From Arsenicibacter sp965247375 (GTDB taxonomy: Bacteria > Bacteroidota > Bacteroidia > Cytophagales > Spirosomataceae), in the NCBI GenBank assembly GCA_965247375.1, contig CBDFHU010000072.1:1-64000 (forward strand): 64,000 nt of DNA. The letters run 5' to 3'. The translations under genes and the position numbers were made by a program. Below the pieces are notes generated by a model, which worked only from the letters and a program-made list of their open reading frames with translations, was not told the origin of the DNA and made no database searches. This document shows, piece after piece, positions 33,718 through 42,325 of the stretch (position 1 is its first letter; each line of letters opens with the position of its first letter).

Positions 33718-34221
33718 CTAAACCAGCCGCTTCTCATACCCCAAAAACCGGAGGCCGGGCCGGAAGCCAAGCGTCAGTTCACCGGCAAAAGCATAGCCCA
33801 GTTTGGGAAACAGGCGCTGTGTGGCCGCATTTTCTGAGTTGGTATCAATCCGCAGAACAGCAATGCCCCGCGCCACCGCCAGGGCTTCGGCCTGCTGCAA
33901 TAAGGCCGCTGCGATACCGCGTCCCTGAAAATCGGGGTGTACGGCGAGCCGGTGGGTGACCAGCGCCGTCTCCGACAAGTCCCAGCCCAGTTGGGCGTAT
34001 TCCGCATCCTGAATAGTCGTCAGGGCTGCCACACCGGCCACTACGCCATCCAGGTCGGCCACCCACAGGTCGCCGCGTTCAATGTCCTGCCCGAAAACGG
34101 TGGTGTTCGGATACGTCACATCCCACTGAAAGTTGCCGGCGGCCCGCATCACCGGTACCACCCGCTTTATTAATTCACCCAATGCCGGTAAATCGGTCGT
34201 GGTGGCTAATCGTATGTCCAT
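33718..34221 (-). CDS. GNAT family N-acetyltransferase
   Basis: A 167-residue acetyltransferase. Acetyl-CoA binding motif A reads HRLAVHPDFQGRGIAAALL (with the Q/RxxGxG signature QGRGIA), preceded by strand LWVADLDGVVAGVAALT and followed by VLRIDTNSENAATQRLFPKLGY. Start at 34221 (MDIRLATTTDL) fits the family. Acceptor unknown. A damaged copy lies 2 kb away at 31692-31903. Confidence 0.9.
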   Translation of the reverse strand: MDIRLATTTDLPALGELIKRVVPVMRAAGNFQWDVTYPNTTVFGQDIERGDLWVADLDGVVAGVAALTTIQDAEYAQLGWDLSETALVTHRLAVHPDFQGRGIAAALLQQAEALAVARGIAVLRIDTNSENAATQRLFPKLGYAFAGELTLGFRPGLRFLGYEKRLV

Positions 34222-34264
34222 AAGTAGGTTCCTATACATAGTTCACAATTTTTCCTCCCCCTAG

Positions 34265-34280
34265 CCCCCTCCAAAGGGGG
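34265..34280. repeat. Short palindrome CCCCCT-CCAA-AGGGGG
   Basis: CCCCCT and AGGGGG around CCAA, embedded in the sequence CTAGCCCCCTCCAAAGGGGG. This type of element recurs between genes in Bacteroidota; here it precedes the palindrome at 34331. Confidence 0.6.
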
Positions 34281-34330
34281 GAATATCTGTTAGTGGTGGG
34301 CCGACCAGGCGTCCCCGACTGTTTCAATTA

Positions 34331-34361
34331 GTGGTGGCACGACTTAGAGTCGTGCCACCAC
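34331..34361. repeat. REP-like palindrome, GTGGTGGCACGA family, copy 1
   Basis: A perfect 14-bp stem GTGGTGGCACGACT with loop TAG. A second copy, in the opposite orientation, is at 44866-44900. Confidence 0.85.
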
Positions 34362-34372
34362 TCAAGTACATA

Positions 34373-35314
34373 TCATACATCAAGTCTCATTTTAATATTG
34401 GCGCGGGCGTAGGGCGTGGTACTCATTTCGACTTTGTAAAAGCCCAGCTTCCGGTACAGCTCAAGCGCCGGAAACAACTGTGTGTTGGATTCCAGCCAGA
34501 GCTGATTCGCCCCCGCCTGACGGGCTGTTTCAATGGCCGCCATGCCCAGTTTTTTACCGATTTGTTTGCCCTGCACCTTCGGATCAACCGCCATCTTGGC
34601 CATTTCAAACACGCCGGGACCGCCGGCCACGAGCGCCACCGTACCGACAATCTCGCCACGGTACTGTGCAAACAGGATATGCCCGCCATCGGCCAGAATT
34701 GCTTCCGGAGCGTTCAGTTGTTCGAGGTCATGCTCTTCGACGACAAAGTATTGCTCAATCCAGGCAATATTCAGGGTTTTAAAGGCTGGTGCAAAGGCCG
34801 GTTCATAGGGCAGGATCGTTACCTCTTCCTGCTGTCTTTCTTTCAGGTACGCGCTGAACCGGCTCAGGTAATCCTGTTGGGCCAGGGCATTTTCCAGTTC
34901 TTCGACAGCCCAGAGCAGATTATGACGCCGGTCGTTCAGCAATTGCGTATTTACCGCCTCAATATAGCTCCAGACCTGCCTGAACTCCGGTTGACGGGCC
35001 TGACCGGTTTCCGACAACCGTAATATCCGTTTACGGCCGTCGGTCGCCGATTTTTCCGATACAATCAGGTCTTCCTGTTCCAACTGCCGGGCCAGCTGAA
35101 TAATGGCCGGGTGCGAAAAACCCAGCTGATCAGCAATTTCGGTAATACTCATCGGTCCCCGCTCACTCAACAGCCAGAACACCGGAAAGCATTTCGGATC
35201 GAAATCAAGGCCGTATTGCCGGTACACAGCTCCTGCCTGAGCATTAACCGTTTCGGCTAACCGACGCATCCGGCTCACAAAGGCCAATGGCCCTAACTGG
35301 GCAACAAAATCCAT
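34373..35314 (-). CDS. MarR-GNAT fusion: regulator with acetyltransferase domain
   Basis: A 313-residue two-domain protein. Residues 1-140 form a MarR winged helix (MSITEIADQLGFSHPAIIQLARQLEQEDLI, then the wing KSATDGRKRILRLSE). Residues about 150-313 form a GNAT domain (GGPGVFEMAKMAVDPKVQGKQIGKKLG, then WLESNTQLFPALELYRKLGFYKV). This architecture is common; it couples transcription control to an acetyl acceptor or sensing site. Its promoter region lies at 35315-35340, where ATTAATTACGTAATTAAT forms a palindrome likely to be its own operator. Confidence 0.9.
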   Translation of the reverse strand: MDFVAQLGPLAFVSRMRRLAETVNAQAGAVYRQYGLDFDPKCFPVFWLLSERGPMSITEIADQLGFSHPAIIQLARQLEQEDLIVSEKSATDGRKRILRLSETGQARQPEFRQVWSYIEAVNTQLLNDRRHNLLWAVEELENALAQQDYLSRFSAYLKERQQEEVTILPYEPAFAPAFKTLNIAWIEQYFVVEEHDLEQLNAPEAILADGGHILFAQYRGEIVGTVALVAGGPGVFEMAKMAVDPKVQGKQIGKKLGMAAIETARQAGANQLWLESNTQLFPALELYRKLGFYKVEMSTTPYARANIKMRLDV

Positions 35315-35320
35315 ATCTAA

Positions 35321-35341
35321 TTAATTACGTAATTAATTACG
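35321..35341. promoter_or_regulatory. Palindromic operator upstream of MarR-GNAT gene
   Basis: TAATTAATTACGTAATTAAT is palindromic around ACGT and AT-rich, seven bases upstream of the start codon; MarR proteins bind such sites and repress themselves. Confidence 0.5.
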
Positions 35342-35456
35342 CAAATATCTACTAATTATTTTCTAAACCAATATCTGTCTATTAAAACCTTTGCTATGAT
35401 ACTTTTTATCTATTTTTCCCGTCAAACTATCTACAAAACCAACAATTTCCTAAAGC

Positions 35457-35879
35457 ATGAACACACGGTATCTCCTCTATGCACTGACAGTCACGGCATT
35501 ATTTAGTCAGTGTAATTCGTCGGGACAAAAAGAAACAAAAACAGAAGCAACCTTACCCGGCAGCGACCGGGACAGCCACGACTGTATCGGGTCGGCCGGC
35601 TACACCTGGTCAGAAGTCAAAAAGGAGTGTGTCCGTGTATTTGAGGCCGGTGTACGCCTGAATGCAGCGGCGGGACAAGACTCAACGATGTCGTCGTTTC
35701 TTGTTTTCAGTAGTGACAGCAGTCAGGTCGAAGTTTTTTTTCCGAACCAGGCACCGGTACCTATCCTGGCCCGATCGGCTACGAATGCCTCGTGGCAGGA
35801 TGAACAGCTGGATGTATCGCGGTCAGGCGGCAAGTGGGTAATCCAGCAGGGTGGTAAAGTGATATATCAGGAAAATTAA
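35457..35879 (+). CDS. Hypothetical lipoprotein with paired-cysteine N-terminal motif
   Basis: A 140-residue lipoprotein: signal peptide with FSQC lipobox at about residue 18, then DRDSHDCIGSAGYTWSEVK followed by ECVRVFEAG (two Cys, a conserved Asp-Gly-type motif known in many Cytophagales proteins), then a small beta-rich part (VEVFFPNQAPVPI). Function unknown. Single gene, followed by a long hairpin. Confidence 0.65.
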   Translation: MNTRYLLYALTVTALFSQCNSSGQKETKTEATLPGSDRDSHDCIGSAGYTWSEVKKECVRVFEAGVRLNAAAGQDSTMSSFLVFSSDSSQVEVFFPNQAPVPILARSATNASWQDEQLDVSRSGGKWVIQQGGKVIYQEN

Positions 35880-35881
35880 AA

Positions 35882-35956
35882 CAACTAACGCGTGATGCGA
35901 TGACCTTCCAGGGAGTTTAGAACTTCCTGGAAGGTCATCGCATCACGCGTTAGTTG
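35882..35956. repeat. Long hairpin with 36-bp arms and TAG loop
   Basis: Arms of 36 nt with one mismatch around a TAG loop (CAACTAACGCGTGATGCGAT on the left side). No T run follows on either strand, so it is not a plain terminator. The core AGTTTAGAACT is also that of the hairpin at 39857-39889. Confidence 0.9.
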
Positions 35957-35972
35957 AAACCAGCCACTTTTC

Positions 35973-36386
35973 TTAATTCTCCAGCGTAGCTTCGACGCTG
36001 ATTTCAGCTTTGAGTACCTGACTTACCGGACAATTCAGTTCAGCATCTTTCACACTGGCATCGAATACGTCCTGGCTGATGCCCGGCACTTTGGCTTTCA
36101 GGATCAGATGCGATTTGCTGATCACCCCGTTTTCGAACGTGATCACCGAGGTAGTTTCGAGGCTCTCCGGTGTAAACCCGGCTTCGCCCAGCACAAAGCT
36201 CAGCTTCATGGTGAAACAGCCTGAGTGAGCCGCAGCAATCAGCTCTTCAGGGTTGGTGCCAACGCCTTCGGCAAACCGGCTGTTGAACGAGTATTGCGTC
36301 TGATTCAGGACGGTGCTTTGTGTAGTCAGGTGGCCGTTACCTTCTTTTCCGGAGCCGTTCCAGACGGCAGTAGCTTTGCGTTTCAT
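35973..36386 (-). CDS. OsmC family peroxiredoxin
   Basis: A 137-residue OsmC/Ohr-like protein with the catalytic cysteines in GCFTMKLSFVL (about residue 57) and LNCPVSQVLKAEI (about 122). These enzymes reduce organic hydroperoxides using lipoyl or thiol donors. Start at 36386 (MKRKATAVWNGSGKEG) is the normal N-terminus; the frame to 36449 is unlikely. Ohr and OsmC differ in details I cannot settle. Confidence 0.9.
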   Translation of the reverse strand: MKRKATAVWNGSGKEGNGHLTTQSTVLNQTQYSFNSRFAEGVGTNPEELIAAAHSGCFTMKLSFVLGEAGFTPESLETTSVITFENGVISKSHLILKAKVPGISQDVFDASVKDAELNCPVSQVLKAEISVEATLEN

Positions 36387-36587
36387 GTTTTTATGCGGTT
36401 TTGTGTTTTGTTTCTGTGTTTGAACAGAACAAAGGTCCGCAACCGGCACCTGAAAAAAATTAACCCGGGTTAAAATCGATCAAACCGCCCGTTTTTTTTA
36501 CCGGCTTCCGGAGACGGTTGAGGGCTTTTTTTGTCAGTTTCACCGCGATTTCAGATACGGCTCCCTGTTTCCTCGTTAATTTCAGCC

Positions 36588-37619
36588 ATGCACAGTCGAT
36601 TATCCCTTCGCCAGATTGCGGCCATCGCGGCTATACTGGTCGCACTGCTGACCAACCTGCCCCTGATCAGCCTCCTGCCGAAAGCCAGGCTTAGTCTGTT
36701 TCAGGGCGTTCCCGACGTGCTGTTTTTCATACTGCGCTTTCTTTTTTACAGCGCCTTTGCCTTCTTCTTCATTGAATTTAACCGCTGGATATTAACTCGG
36801 CGGGCAATGCAGCGCCCGTTACAGATTATTGGCTGGTTTGCGCTCAACGTACTGCTCTATGTGCTGATCATTGGCCTGTTTGTGGCGTTTGTGATGAAGA
36901 CCATCACGAACTACCCTGTACTGGTTGCCTTCACTGCCTACTTCCGGGGCTTCTTTGTCTGGTTTGCTGCTTTGCTGATCGGGTATTTTCTGAAAGTACT
37001 GGACCAGAACCGGACGATGCTGGCCGAAAATGAGCGGTTGAAGCAGCAAACGATCCAGGCGCAGTTTAACGCCCTGCGCGATCAGCTGAACCCGCATTTT
37101 CTGTTCAACTCGCTCAATACGCTCAGTTCGCTCATCCGGGAGCACAGCGAACTAAGCCAGCCGTTTGTCCAGAAGCTATCGCAGGTGCTGCGGTATTCGC
37201 TTCAGGTGCAGCAGCAGAAACTGGTACCTATTGCCGGCGAACGGCGGTTTACGGAAGCGTTTGCCTTTTTGCTACACATGCGTTTTGGCGAGCAACTCCG
37301 GATCATTGATGAACTGCCCGACAACCCGCCCTGGCTCATTCCGCCAATGACCCTGCAACTGCTGATTGAAAATGCGGTGAAGCACAACGTCATTTCCCGA
37401 TCCCGGCCGCTGACGATCCTGATGCAAAGTGACGAAGCGACAGGCGTAATCCGCGTAACCAATCTGTATCAGCCCAAAACCGACCCTACCGATGGTACCG
37501 GCACCGGTTTAGCCAATCTCGACAGCCGCATGCGGCTGCTGACCGGCCAGGGGATCCGGATCGTACAGGAGCCGGATACGTTTACCGTTTATTTACCCAT
37601 CATTCCCGAACAACCATGA
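36588..37619 (+). CDS. LytS-type sensor histidine kinase
   Basis: A 343-residue membrane kinase. Four membrane helices fill residues about 10-140, then a coiled segment and the histidine-kinase dimerisation motif RDQLNPHFLFNSLNTLSSL (phosphorylated His in NPHFLFN), followed by a HATPase region (IPPMTLQLLIENAVKHN and GTGLANLDSRMRLL). No extracellular sensing domain is seen, so it may sense a membrane signal. The stop codon overlaps the start of the LytTR regulator by four bases (ATGA), so the two genes are one operon. Confidence 0.93.
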   Translation: MHSRLSLRQIAAIAAILVALLTNLPLISLLPKARLSLFQGVPDVLFFILRFLFYSAFAFFFIEFNRWILTRRAMQRPLQIIGWFALNVLLYVLIIGLFVAFVMKTITNYPVLVAFTAYFRGFFVWFAALLIGYFLKVLDQNRTMLAENERLKQQTIQAQFNALRDQLNPHFLFNSLNTLSSLIREHSELSQPFVQKLSQVLRYSLQVQQQKLVPIAGERRFTEAFAFLLHMRFGEQLRIIDELPDNPPWLIPPMTLQLLIENAVKHNVISRSRPLTILMQSDEATGVIRVTNLYQPKTDPTDGTGTGLANLDSRMRLLTGQGIRIVQEPDTFTVYLPIIPEQP

Positions 37620-38383
37620 ACGTACTGATTCTGGAAGACGAGCCTGCGGCGGCCAGCCACCTGACGGCGCTGCTGCACGATCTTGACCCGGCGATACACA
37701 TCCTTCAGGTCATTGACAGCGTAGCCGATGGCCGGCAGACATGGGCCACGCTGCCGCCACCCGACCTGATTTTTTCGGATATCCAGCTTGCCGACGGCCT
37801 CAGCTTTTCGCTGCTTGAGCAGGTTGAGGTACCCTGTCCGATTATTTTCACGACGGCTTACGACGAATATGCGATCCGTGCGTTCCGGCTCAACAGCATC
37901 GACTACCTGCTGAAACCGATTGATACCGAAGCCCTTGAGCGCTCTTTGCGCAAATACCGGTCACTGGTCAGGCCCGATGCTGCGGCCGTAGCCCGGCAGT
38001 TGCAACACCTGTTGAGCGAGGGGCATTTCCGGCCGCCTGCCTACCGCCAGAGCTTTCTGGTATCATTCCGTGACAAACTGATTCCCGTCAAAACAACTGA
38101 CATTGCCTGGTTTCAGATCGAGGGCGGGGTTGTTTCGGCCATGTTGTCCGACAAAACCAGCTACCCGCTCGACACCACCCTCGACGAGCTGGATACCCGG
38201 CTTGATCCGGCGCTGTTTTTCCGGGCAAACCGGCAACTGATTATCGCACGCACCAGTGTCGCCGAAGCCGAATATTACTTCAACGGACGGCTGCTGCTCA
38301 AACTCCGCCCTTCGCCGGTACATCAGGTGCTGGTGAGTAAGGAGCGCGTGCCGCTGTTCCGGAAGTGGATGGAAACGTACTAA
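37616..38383 (+). CDS. LytTR-domain response regulator
   Basis: A 255-residue regulator. Receiver domain: acidic pocket ILEDEPAA, phosphoryl Asp in LIFSDIQLADG (about residue 53), Thr/Lys in FTTAYDEYA and LLKPIDTE. C-terminal LytTR DNA-binding domain from about 155 (FLVSFRDKLIPVKTTDIAWF, FFRANRQLIIARTSV). It is phosphorylated by the preceding kinase and would bind direct repeats upstream of its targets. Translational coupling supports a fixed partner ratio. Confidence 0.95.
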   Translation: MNVLILEDEPAAASHLTALLHDLDPAIHILQVIDSVADGRQTWATLPPPDLIFSDIQLADGLSFSLLEQVEVPCPIIFTTAYDEYAIRAFRLNSIDYLLKPIDTEALERSLRKYRSLVRPDAAAVARQLQHLLSEGHFRPPAYRQSFLVSFRDKLIPVKTTDIAWFQIEGGVVSAMLSDKTSYPLDTTLDELDTRLDPALFFRANRQLIIARTSVAEAEYYFNGRLLLKLRPSPVHQVLVSKERVPLFRKWMETY

Positions 38384-38399
38384 CAAATACGCTATACCA

Positions 38400-38768
38400 A
38401 TGAAAAAACAACTGATGATCACAGGCCTTTGCCTCGCATTTTCCGTAGCGACATTCGCGCAGCAACGCCAGACCGGCACACCCGACATGCGGGCCAGGCG
38501 CCAGACCGAACGCATGAAAGAATCGCTGCACCTATCGGAAAGTCAGCTTACCAGCGTTTCGGCCATTAACCTGAAATACGCGCAGGAAATGCAGCCCGTC
38601 CTCGAAAACGGTGACCGTAACCTGAAAACCGCCCGTCAGGCACGGGACATTATGCAACGGAAAGACAAGGAACTGAAAGCGGTGCTCGACGCCACTCAGT
38701 ATCAGCAATATGAGCAGATGAAGGACGAGCTCCGGAAAGAACTCAAACAACGCCGGGGCCGGAAATGA
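38400..38768 (+). CDS. Hypothetical periplasmic Spy/CpxP-like helical protein
   Basis: A 122-residue protein with a signal peptide (1-20, ending TFAQQ) and a charged, helical rest (RQTERMKESLHLSESQL, then YQQYEQMKDELRKELKQ) resembling Spy/LTXXQ-like chaperones or DUF4890 proteins. It is 16 bp downstream of the LytTR regulator and its stop overlaps the start of the next gene by four bases, so it may belong to one operon with both. Confidence 0.65.
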   Translation: MKKQLMITGLCLAFSVATFAQQRQTGTPDMRARRQTERMKESLHLSESQLTSVSAINLKYAQEMQPVLENGDRNLKTARQARDIMQRKDKELKAVLDATQYQQYEQMKDELRKELKQRRGRK

Positions 38769-39844
38769 TGCGTCTGTTAACCCTGTTTATCCTGTTTGCG
38801 GGCCTGCTGAGCATGGCCTGTACAACCGGTCTGACGCCGGCCGGGCCGCAGGTCGCCTATGATTTTTCGGCCATCGACCGGATCATGCGCGATTCGGTCA
38901 GCACGATCTACAACGGTAACGCGGTCATTATGATCACAATTGACGGGAAAGCGGCCTATGTGAAATCCTACGGCAACCTCACCCCGACTACCCGCCGCCC
39001 GATTGCCTCCAACAGCAAATGGCTGACGGGAGCCGTGATGATGAGCCTTATAGACGATGGTAAGCTGAGCCTGTCGGATACGGTTGGCCGGTTCCTGCCC
39101 GTTTTCTCGCGGTATGGCAAGGGTGGTATTACGATCCGGCAATTGCTGTCGCACACGTCCGGGTTTCCGGGCAATTCCGAACAGCGGTATGAGCTGATCA
39201 AATTCCGGAACAGTACGCTGGCCGCCATTGCCGATTCGATTGCCATGCGTGTACCGCTCAAATACAAACCGGGCAGCACGTTTGAATACGGTGGCGTGAG
39301 TATGCAGGTAGCCGGCCGCATTGCCGAAGTGGTATCGGGTAAAGCCTGGGAAGCCTTGTTTCAGGAAAAAATTGCGGGACCGTGCCAGATGCGCGATTCC
39401 GACTACGGGCAAATGACCAATCCGGCACTCGCAGGCAGTGCGCGGTCAACGGCCGGCGACTACACTAACTTCCTGATCATGCTCGTCAACGGCGGGACAT
39501 TTAACGGAAAACGGGTACTGAGTGAGCAATCGGTGCTGGCGATGCAGCAAAACCAGTCGGGCAACGTCGTGATCGGGCACTCGCCTTACCCCGCCAACCC
39601 GCCGTTCAACCCGTATCACAACGATATCATCCGCTACGGCATCGGCTGCTGGCGCGACGTAGTGGCCTCCGGTGACCGGGCCGAAGAGGTCTCCAGCCCC
39701 GGCCTGTTCGGGGCTCATCCGTGGATTGTACCGTCGAAAAAACTGACCGGCTATATTTTTACGTTCCAGCTCAATGCAGGCTATACCCTCAGCCGTGCCA
39801 CCTCGCTCCGCATCCGTAGTCTGGTGCGGGAAGCGGTGAAGTAG
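38765..39844 (+). CDS. Beta-lactamase-like serine hydrolase, lipoprotein
   Basis: A 359-residue class C-like hydrolase. Lipobox-type SMAC near residue 19; catalytic SxxK in ASNSKWLTGAVM (about residue 80), followed by LSHTSGFPG. The usual YxN is YGG in EYGGVSMQVAGRI, and the KTG-like box is near HPWIVPSKKLTGY. The changes suggest an esterase or peptidase rather than a beta-lactamase. Overlaps the helical protein by four bases. Confidence 0.82.
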   Translation: MMRLLTLFILFAGLLSMACTTGLTPAGPQVAYDFSAIDRIMRDSVSTIYNGNAVIMITIDGKAAYVKSYGNLTPTTRRPIASNSKWLTGAVMMSLIDDGKLSLSDTVGRFLPVFSRYGKGGITIRQLLSHTSGFPGNSEQRYELIKFRNSTLAAIADSIAMRVPLKYKPGSTFEYGGVSMQVAGRIAEVVSGKAWEALFQEKIAGPCQMRDSDYGQMTNPALAGSARSTAGDYTNFLIMLVNGGTFNGKRVLSEQSVLAMQQNQSGNVVIGHSPYPANPPFNPYHNDIIRYGIGCWRDVVASGDRAEEVSSPGLFGAHPWIVPSKKLTGYIFTFQLNAGYTLSRATSLRIRSLVREAVK

Positions 39845-39856
39845 TGTCGGTATGCC

Positions 39857-39889
39857 AACTCCCCGAAAGTTTAGAACTTTCGGGGAGTT
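39857..39889 (+). terminator. Perfect hairpin with TAG loop, terminator-like
   Basis: Arms AACTCCCCGAAAGTT perfectly paired around TAG, followed by TTCTTTTC. It shares core AGTTTAGAACT with the 36-bp hairpin at 35882, so it is at once a repeat-family member and probable terminator for the hydrolase. Confidence 0.75.
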
Positions 39890-39902
39890 TTCTTTTCTCC
39901 AC

Positions 39903-40490
39903 TTATTTCCCCGAAATCCGTTTTCGGATACGGCTCAGCGACGGCCCCTGAATGTCGAGGTAAGAAGCAATGTGATACAGCGGAATCTGGCTGAAAATAT
40001 CCGGATGGGCCTCAAGCAGATGCAGATACCGCTGCTCAGGCGTTTTAAACAAGGTATCTTCGGTCCGGCTCATGACCGCCGAAAAACCCTGCTCAGCCAC
40101 CAGCCGCCCGAAACGCTCCCATTGGTGCGAGGTCTGATAGAGCGTCTGTAAATGATCGTAATGAATGTACAGAATCGTTGATTCCAGCATCGACTCGGTG
40201 TAGTAGTTGCAGGGCGACTGCTCCATAAAACTCTTATAAGCCACAATCACCTGCTCTTTTCCGAAAAAAAAGACATTCCGCTCGTCACCCGTCGCATCGT
40301 TGACGTAATACGTCCGGAAAAGACCGTCGAAAATAAAACCGAGGTGCTTACAAACGTTTTTATATTCGTTGTAAAATTCTCCTTTTTTGTAGGTTCTGGG
40401 TTGCCAGTAAGGCAGTGATAAGGCAAAATGCTCTGCGTCAATGCCGGCAAACCGGTATAATACCTGTTCAAGAATAGTGAGTTGAGTCAT
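39903..40490 (-). CDS. Crp/Fnr family regulator
   Basis: A 195-residue regulator. The N-terminal cyclic-nucleotide-binding-like fold shows KKGEFYNEYKNVCKHLGFIFDG and FFGKEQVIVAYKSF; the C-terminal helix-turn-helix is IPLYHIASYLDIQGPSLSRIRK. The cAMP contact residues of classical CRP are absent, as in many Bacteroidota members. Start at 40490 gives the normal N-terminus. It diverges from the next gene, 61 bp away, so both may share a control region. Confidence 0.88.
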   Translation of the reverse strand: MTQLTILEQVLYRFAGIDAEHFALSLPYWQPRTYKKGEFYNEYKNVCKHLGFIFDGLFRTYYVNDATGDERNVFFFGKEQVIVAYKSFMEQSPCNYYTESMLESTILYIHYDHLQTLYQTSHQWERFGRLVAEQGFSAVMSRTEDTLFKTPEQRYLHLLEAHPDIFSQIPLYHIASYLDIQGPSLSRIRKRISGK

Positions 40491-40551
40491 GGCTGGGTCG
40501 GGTTGGCCGTGTTCTGAAAGCAAAAATACACGAATCTCCGGGGTAACAAAG

Positions 40552-41116
40552 ATGACGATTATTGAGGCCATTACCGCTGTCAGCCCGCTCCGGCCCGAAA
40601 GCCGTCAGGCACTGGCCGCGATCCTGCGTACAACCACCTGCCGCCGCCATACCGAACTGCTGGCCATGGGTCAGGTGGCCCATTCGATGTACTTTATCCG
40701 CAAAGGGCTGGCGCGGGTCTACTACTACCACAAGGAAATGGACGTGACGGACTATTTTGCCATCGACGGGCAGTTTGTCGGGGCCGTGCCGAGCGCGTTT
40801 ACGCAACAGCCTACCCGAAAAGCCATTCAGCTGATTGAAGATTCGGAAGTTGACAGTTTCTCACTCGCGGACTTCGAAGTATGTTGCGCGGCGCACCATG
40901 ACCTTGAACGGGCCATCCGCAAAATGGCCTTTTTTGCCCTGATTCAGGAGCAGGAACGCATCGAAAGTCTCCGGTTTCACTCGGCGGGTGAGCGCTATGC
41001 CGGACTTGAAAAAACGGTATCCCGGCATCAGCAACCGGTGCCCGCTTAAATACATTGCTTCGTATCTGGGTACCACCCAGGTCAGCCTCAGCCGCATCCG
41101 TGCAGGGATTCAATAA
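40552..41116 (+). pseudogene. Crp/Fnr family regulator, frameshifted at an A6 run
   Basis: The frame stops at 41049, after ERYAGLEKTVS. In another frame the lost end is intact: PLKYIASYLGTTQVSLSRIRAGIQ, a standard Crp-type recognition helix ending at 41116. Removing one A from AAAAAA at 41009-41014 gives LEKRYPGISNRCPLKYIAS without a break. So this is either a true pseudogene, a phase-variable gene or a base-calling error. Otherwise a typical Crp protein (VAHSMYFIRKGLARVYYY). It lies opposite another Crp-like gene. Confidence 0.85.
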
Positions 41117-41185
41117 TTTAACACATGTAAAAAAAGAGTTCGCGGGCGTTCAGGACCTTTGTGCCGTTATCTCACAGACAATACA

Positions 41186-42322
41186 ATGAACGTAGCGATT
41201 ACAGGCGGGGGCATTGCGGGGCTGACCACAGCCATTGCTCTCCGGAAAGCAGGGGTCTCCTGCACCATTTACGAAGCCGCTCCCGACATCAGGCCGGTAG
41301 GCGCGGGTATTGCCCTGGCCGCCAACGCCATGCAGGCATTCGACCGGCTCGGCATTCAGGACGCCATTATGCGCAAGGGACGGTTACTCAACGCCTTCAC
41401 CATTAAAGAGCCATCGGGCCGCATCGTGACGAAAACCGATAGTGTGGCCATGTCGCAAAAATTCGGGGCCGATAATTTCACCATTCACCGTGCCGACCTG
41501 CACCAGACGCTGCTGTCGTACATCGATCCGGCCTGTATCCGGACTAACAAACGCTGCGTGGATGTTACGCAGACACCTGACCATGTAACGCTTCATTTCA
41601 GCGACGGCACCTCGGCCGAAGCCGACTACCTGCTGGCCTGCGACGGCATCCGGTCGCCGGTCCGGCAAAAGCTGCTACCCGACAAACCAGTGCGGTATGC
41701 GGGGTATACCTGCTGGCGGGCGGTCGTTGATATGCCCGGTCTGACGCTGACCGAAGCAACCGAAACCTGGGGCACCGAAGGGCGTTTCGGGGTGGTACCG
41801 CTGACCGGCGACCAGGTATACTGGTTTGCCTGCCTCAATACCACGCCCCAAAATGAAGCCTATAAACGCTATACACCCGATGACTTGCTCTGGCATTTCG
41901 GCAAGTTTCACGATCCTATTCCGGCCCTGCTGGAACGCACCCGCCCCGACCAGCTGATCTGGTCCGACATTAACGACCTGACGCCCATTGACCGGTATGC
42001 TTTTGGCAACATCCTGCTCCTCGGCGATGCCGCCCACGCCACAACACCGAATATGGGCCAGGGCGCATGTCAGGCCATTGAAGATGCGGTGGTGCTGGCG
42101 CAGGAATGGTACAAACACCTGACCGTCGAAGCGGCCTTTCAGGCCTTTGAAAAAAGGCGGCTTTCCCGCACCCACGCCATCGTAAACCGATCGCGGCAGG
42201 TCGGGAAAGTCGCCCAGCTCAGCAGCCCGGTGTTGGCCGCCATCCGTAATTTTGTCTTCCGGCAAATTCCCGCATCGGTCAGTGCAAAACAGCTCGAATC
42301 GGTCCTGACGGTTGACTTTTAA
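41186..42322 (+). CDS. FAD-dependent aromatic/ubiquinone-type monooxygenase
   Basis: A 378-residue group A flavin hydroxylase: ADP-binding GxGxxG in ITGGGIAGLTTAIAL, a second Rossmann-like Glu (YEAAPDI), the DG motif LACDGIRSPVR, and the GD motif LLLGDAAHATTPNMGQGACQAIEDA. Members hydroxylate aromatic or polyketide substrates with NAD(P)H and O2. Start at 41186 gives the normal MNVAITGGGIAG; the frame opens at 41159. It lies 70 bp after the broken Crp gene, which may have regulated it. Confidence 0.92.
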   Translation: MNVAITGGGIAGLTTAIALRKAGVSCTIYEAAPDIRPVGAGIALAANAMQAFDRLGIQDAIMRKGRLLNAFTIKEPSGRIVTKTDSVAMSQKFGADNFTIHRADLHQTLLSYIDPACIRTNKRCVDVTQTPDHVTLHFSDGTSAEADYLLACDGIRSPVRQKLLPDKPVRYAGYTCWRAVVDMPGLTLTEATETWGTEGRFGVVPLTGDQVYWFACLNTTPQNEAYKRYTPDDLLWHFGKFHDPIPALLERTRPDQLIWSDINDLTPIDRYAFGNILLLGDAAHATTPNMGQGACQAIEDAVVLAQEWYKHLTVEAAFQAFEKRRLSRTHAIVNRSRQVGKVAQLSSPVLAAIRNFVFRQIPASVSAKQLESVLTVDF

Positions 42323-42325
42323 AGG

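Noticed and set aside
34331..34361. Sigma-54 promoter from TGGCAC
   Set aside because: The second element (TTGC at the fixed spacing) is missing, and the bases are part of a perfect palindrome.
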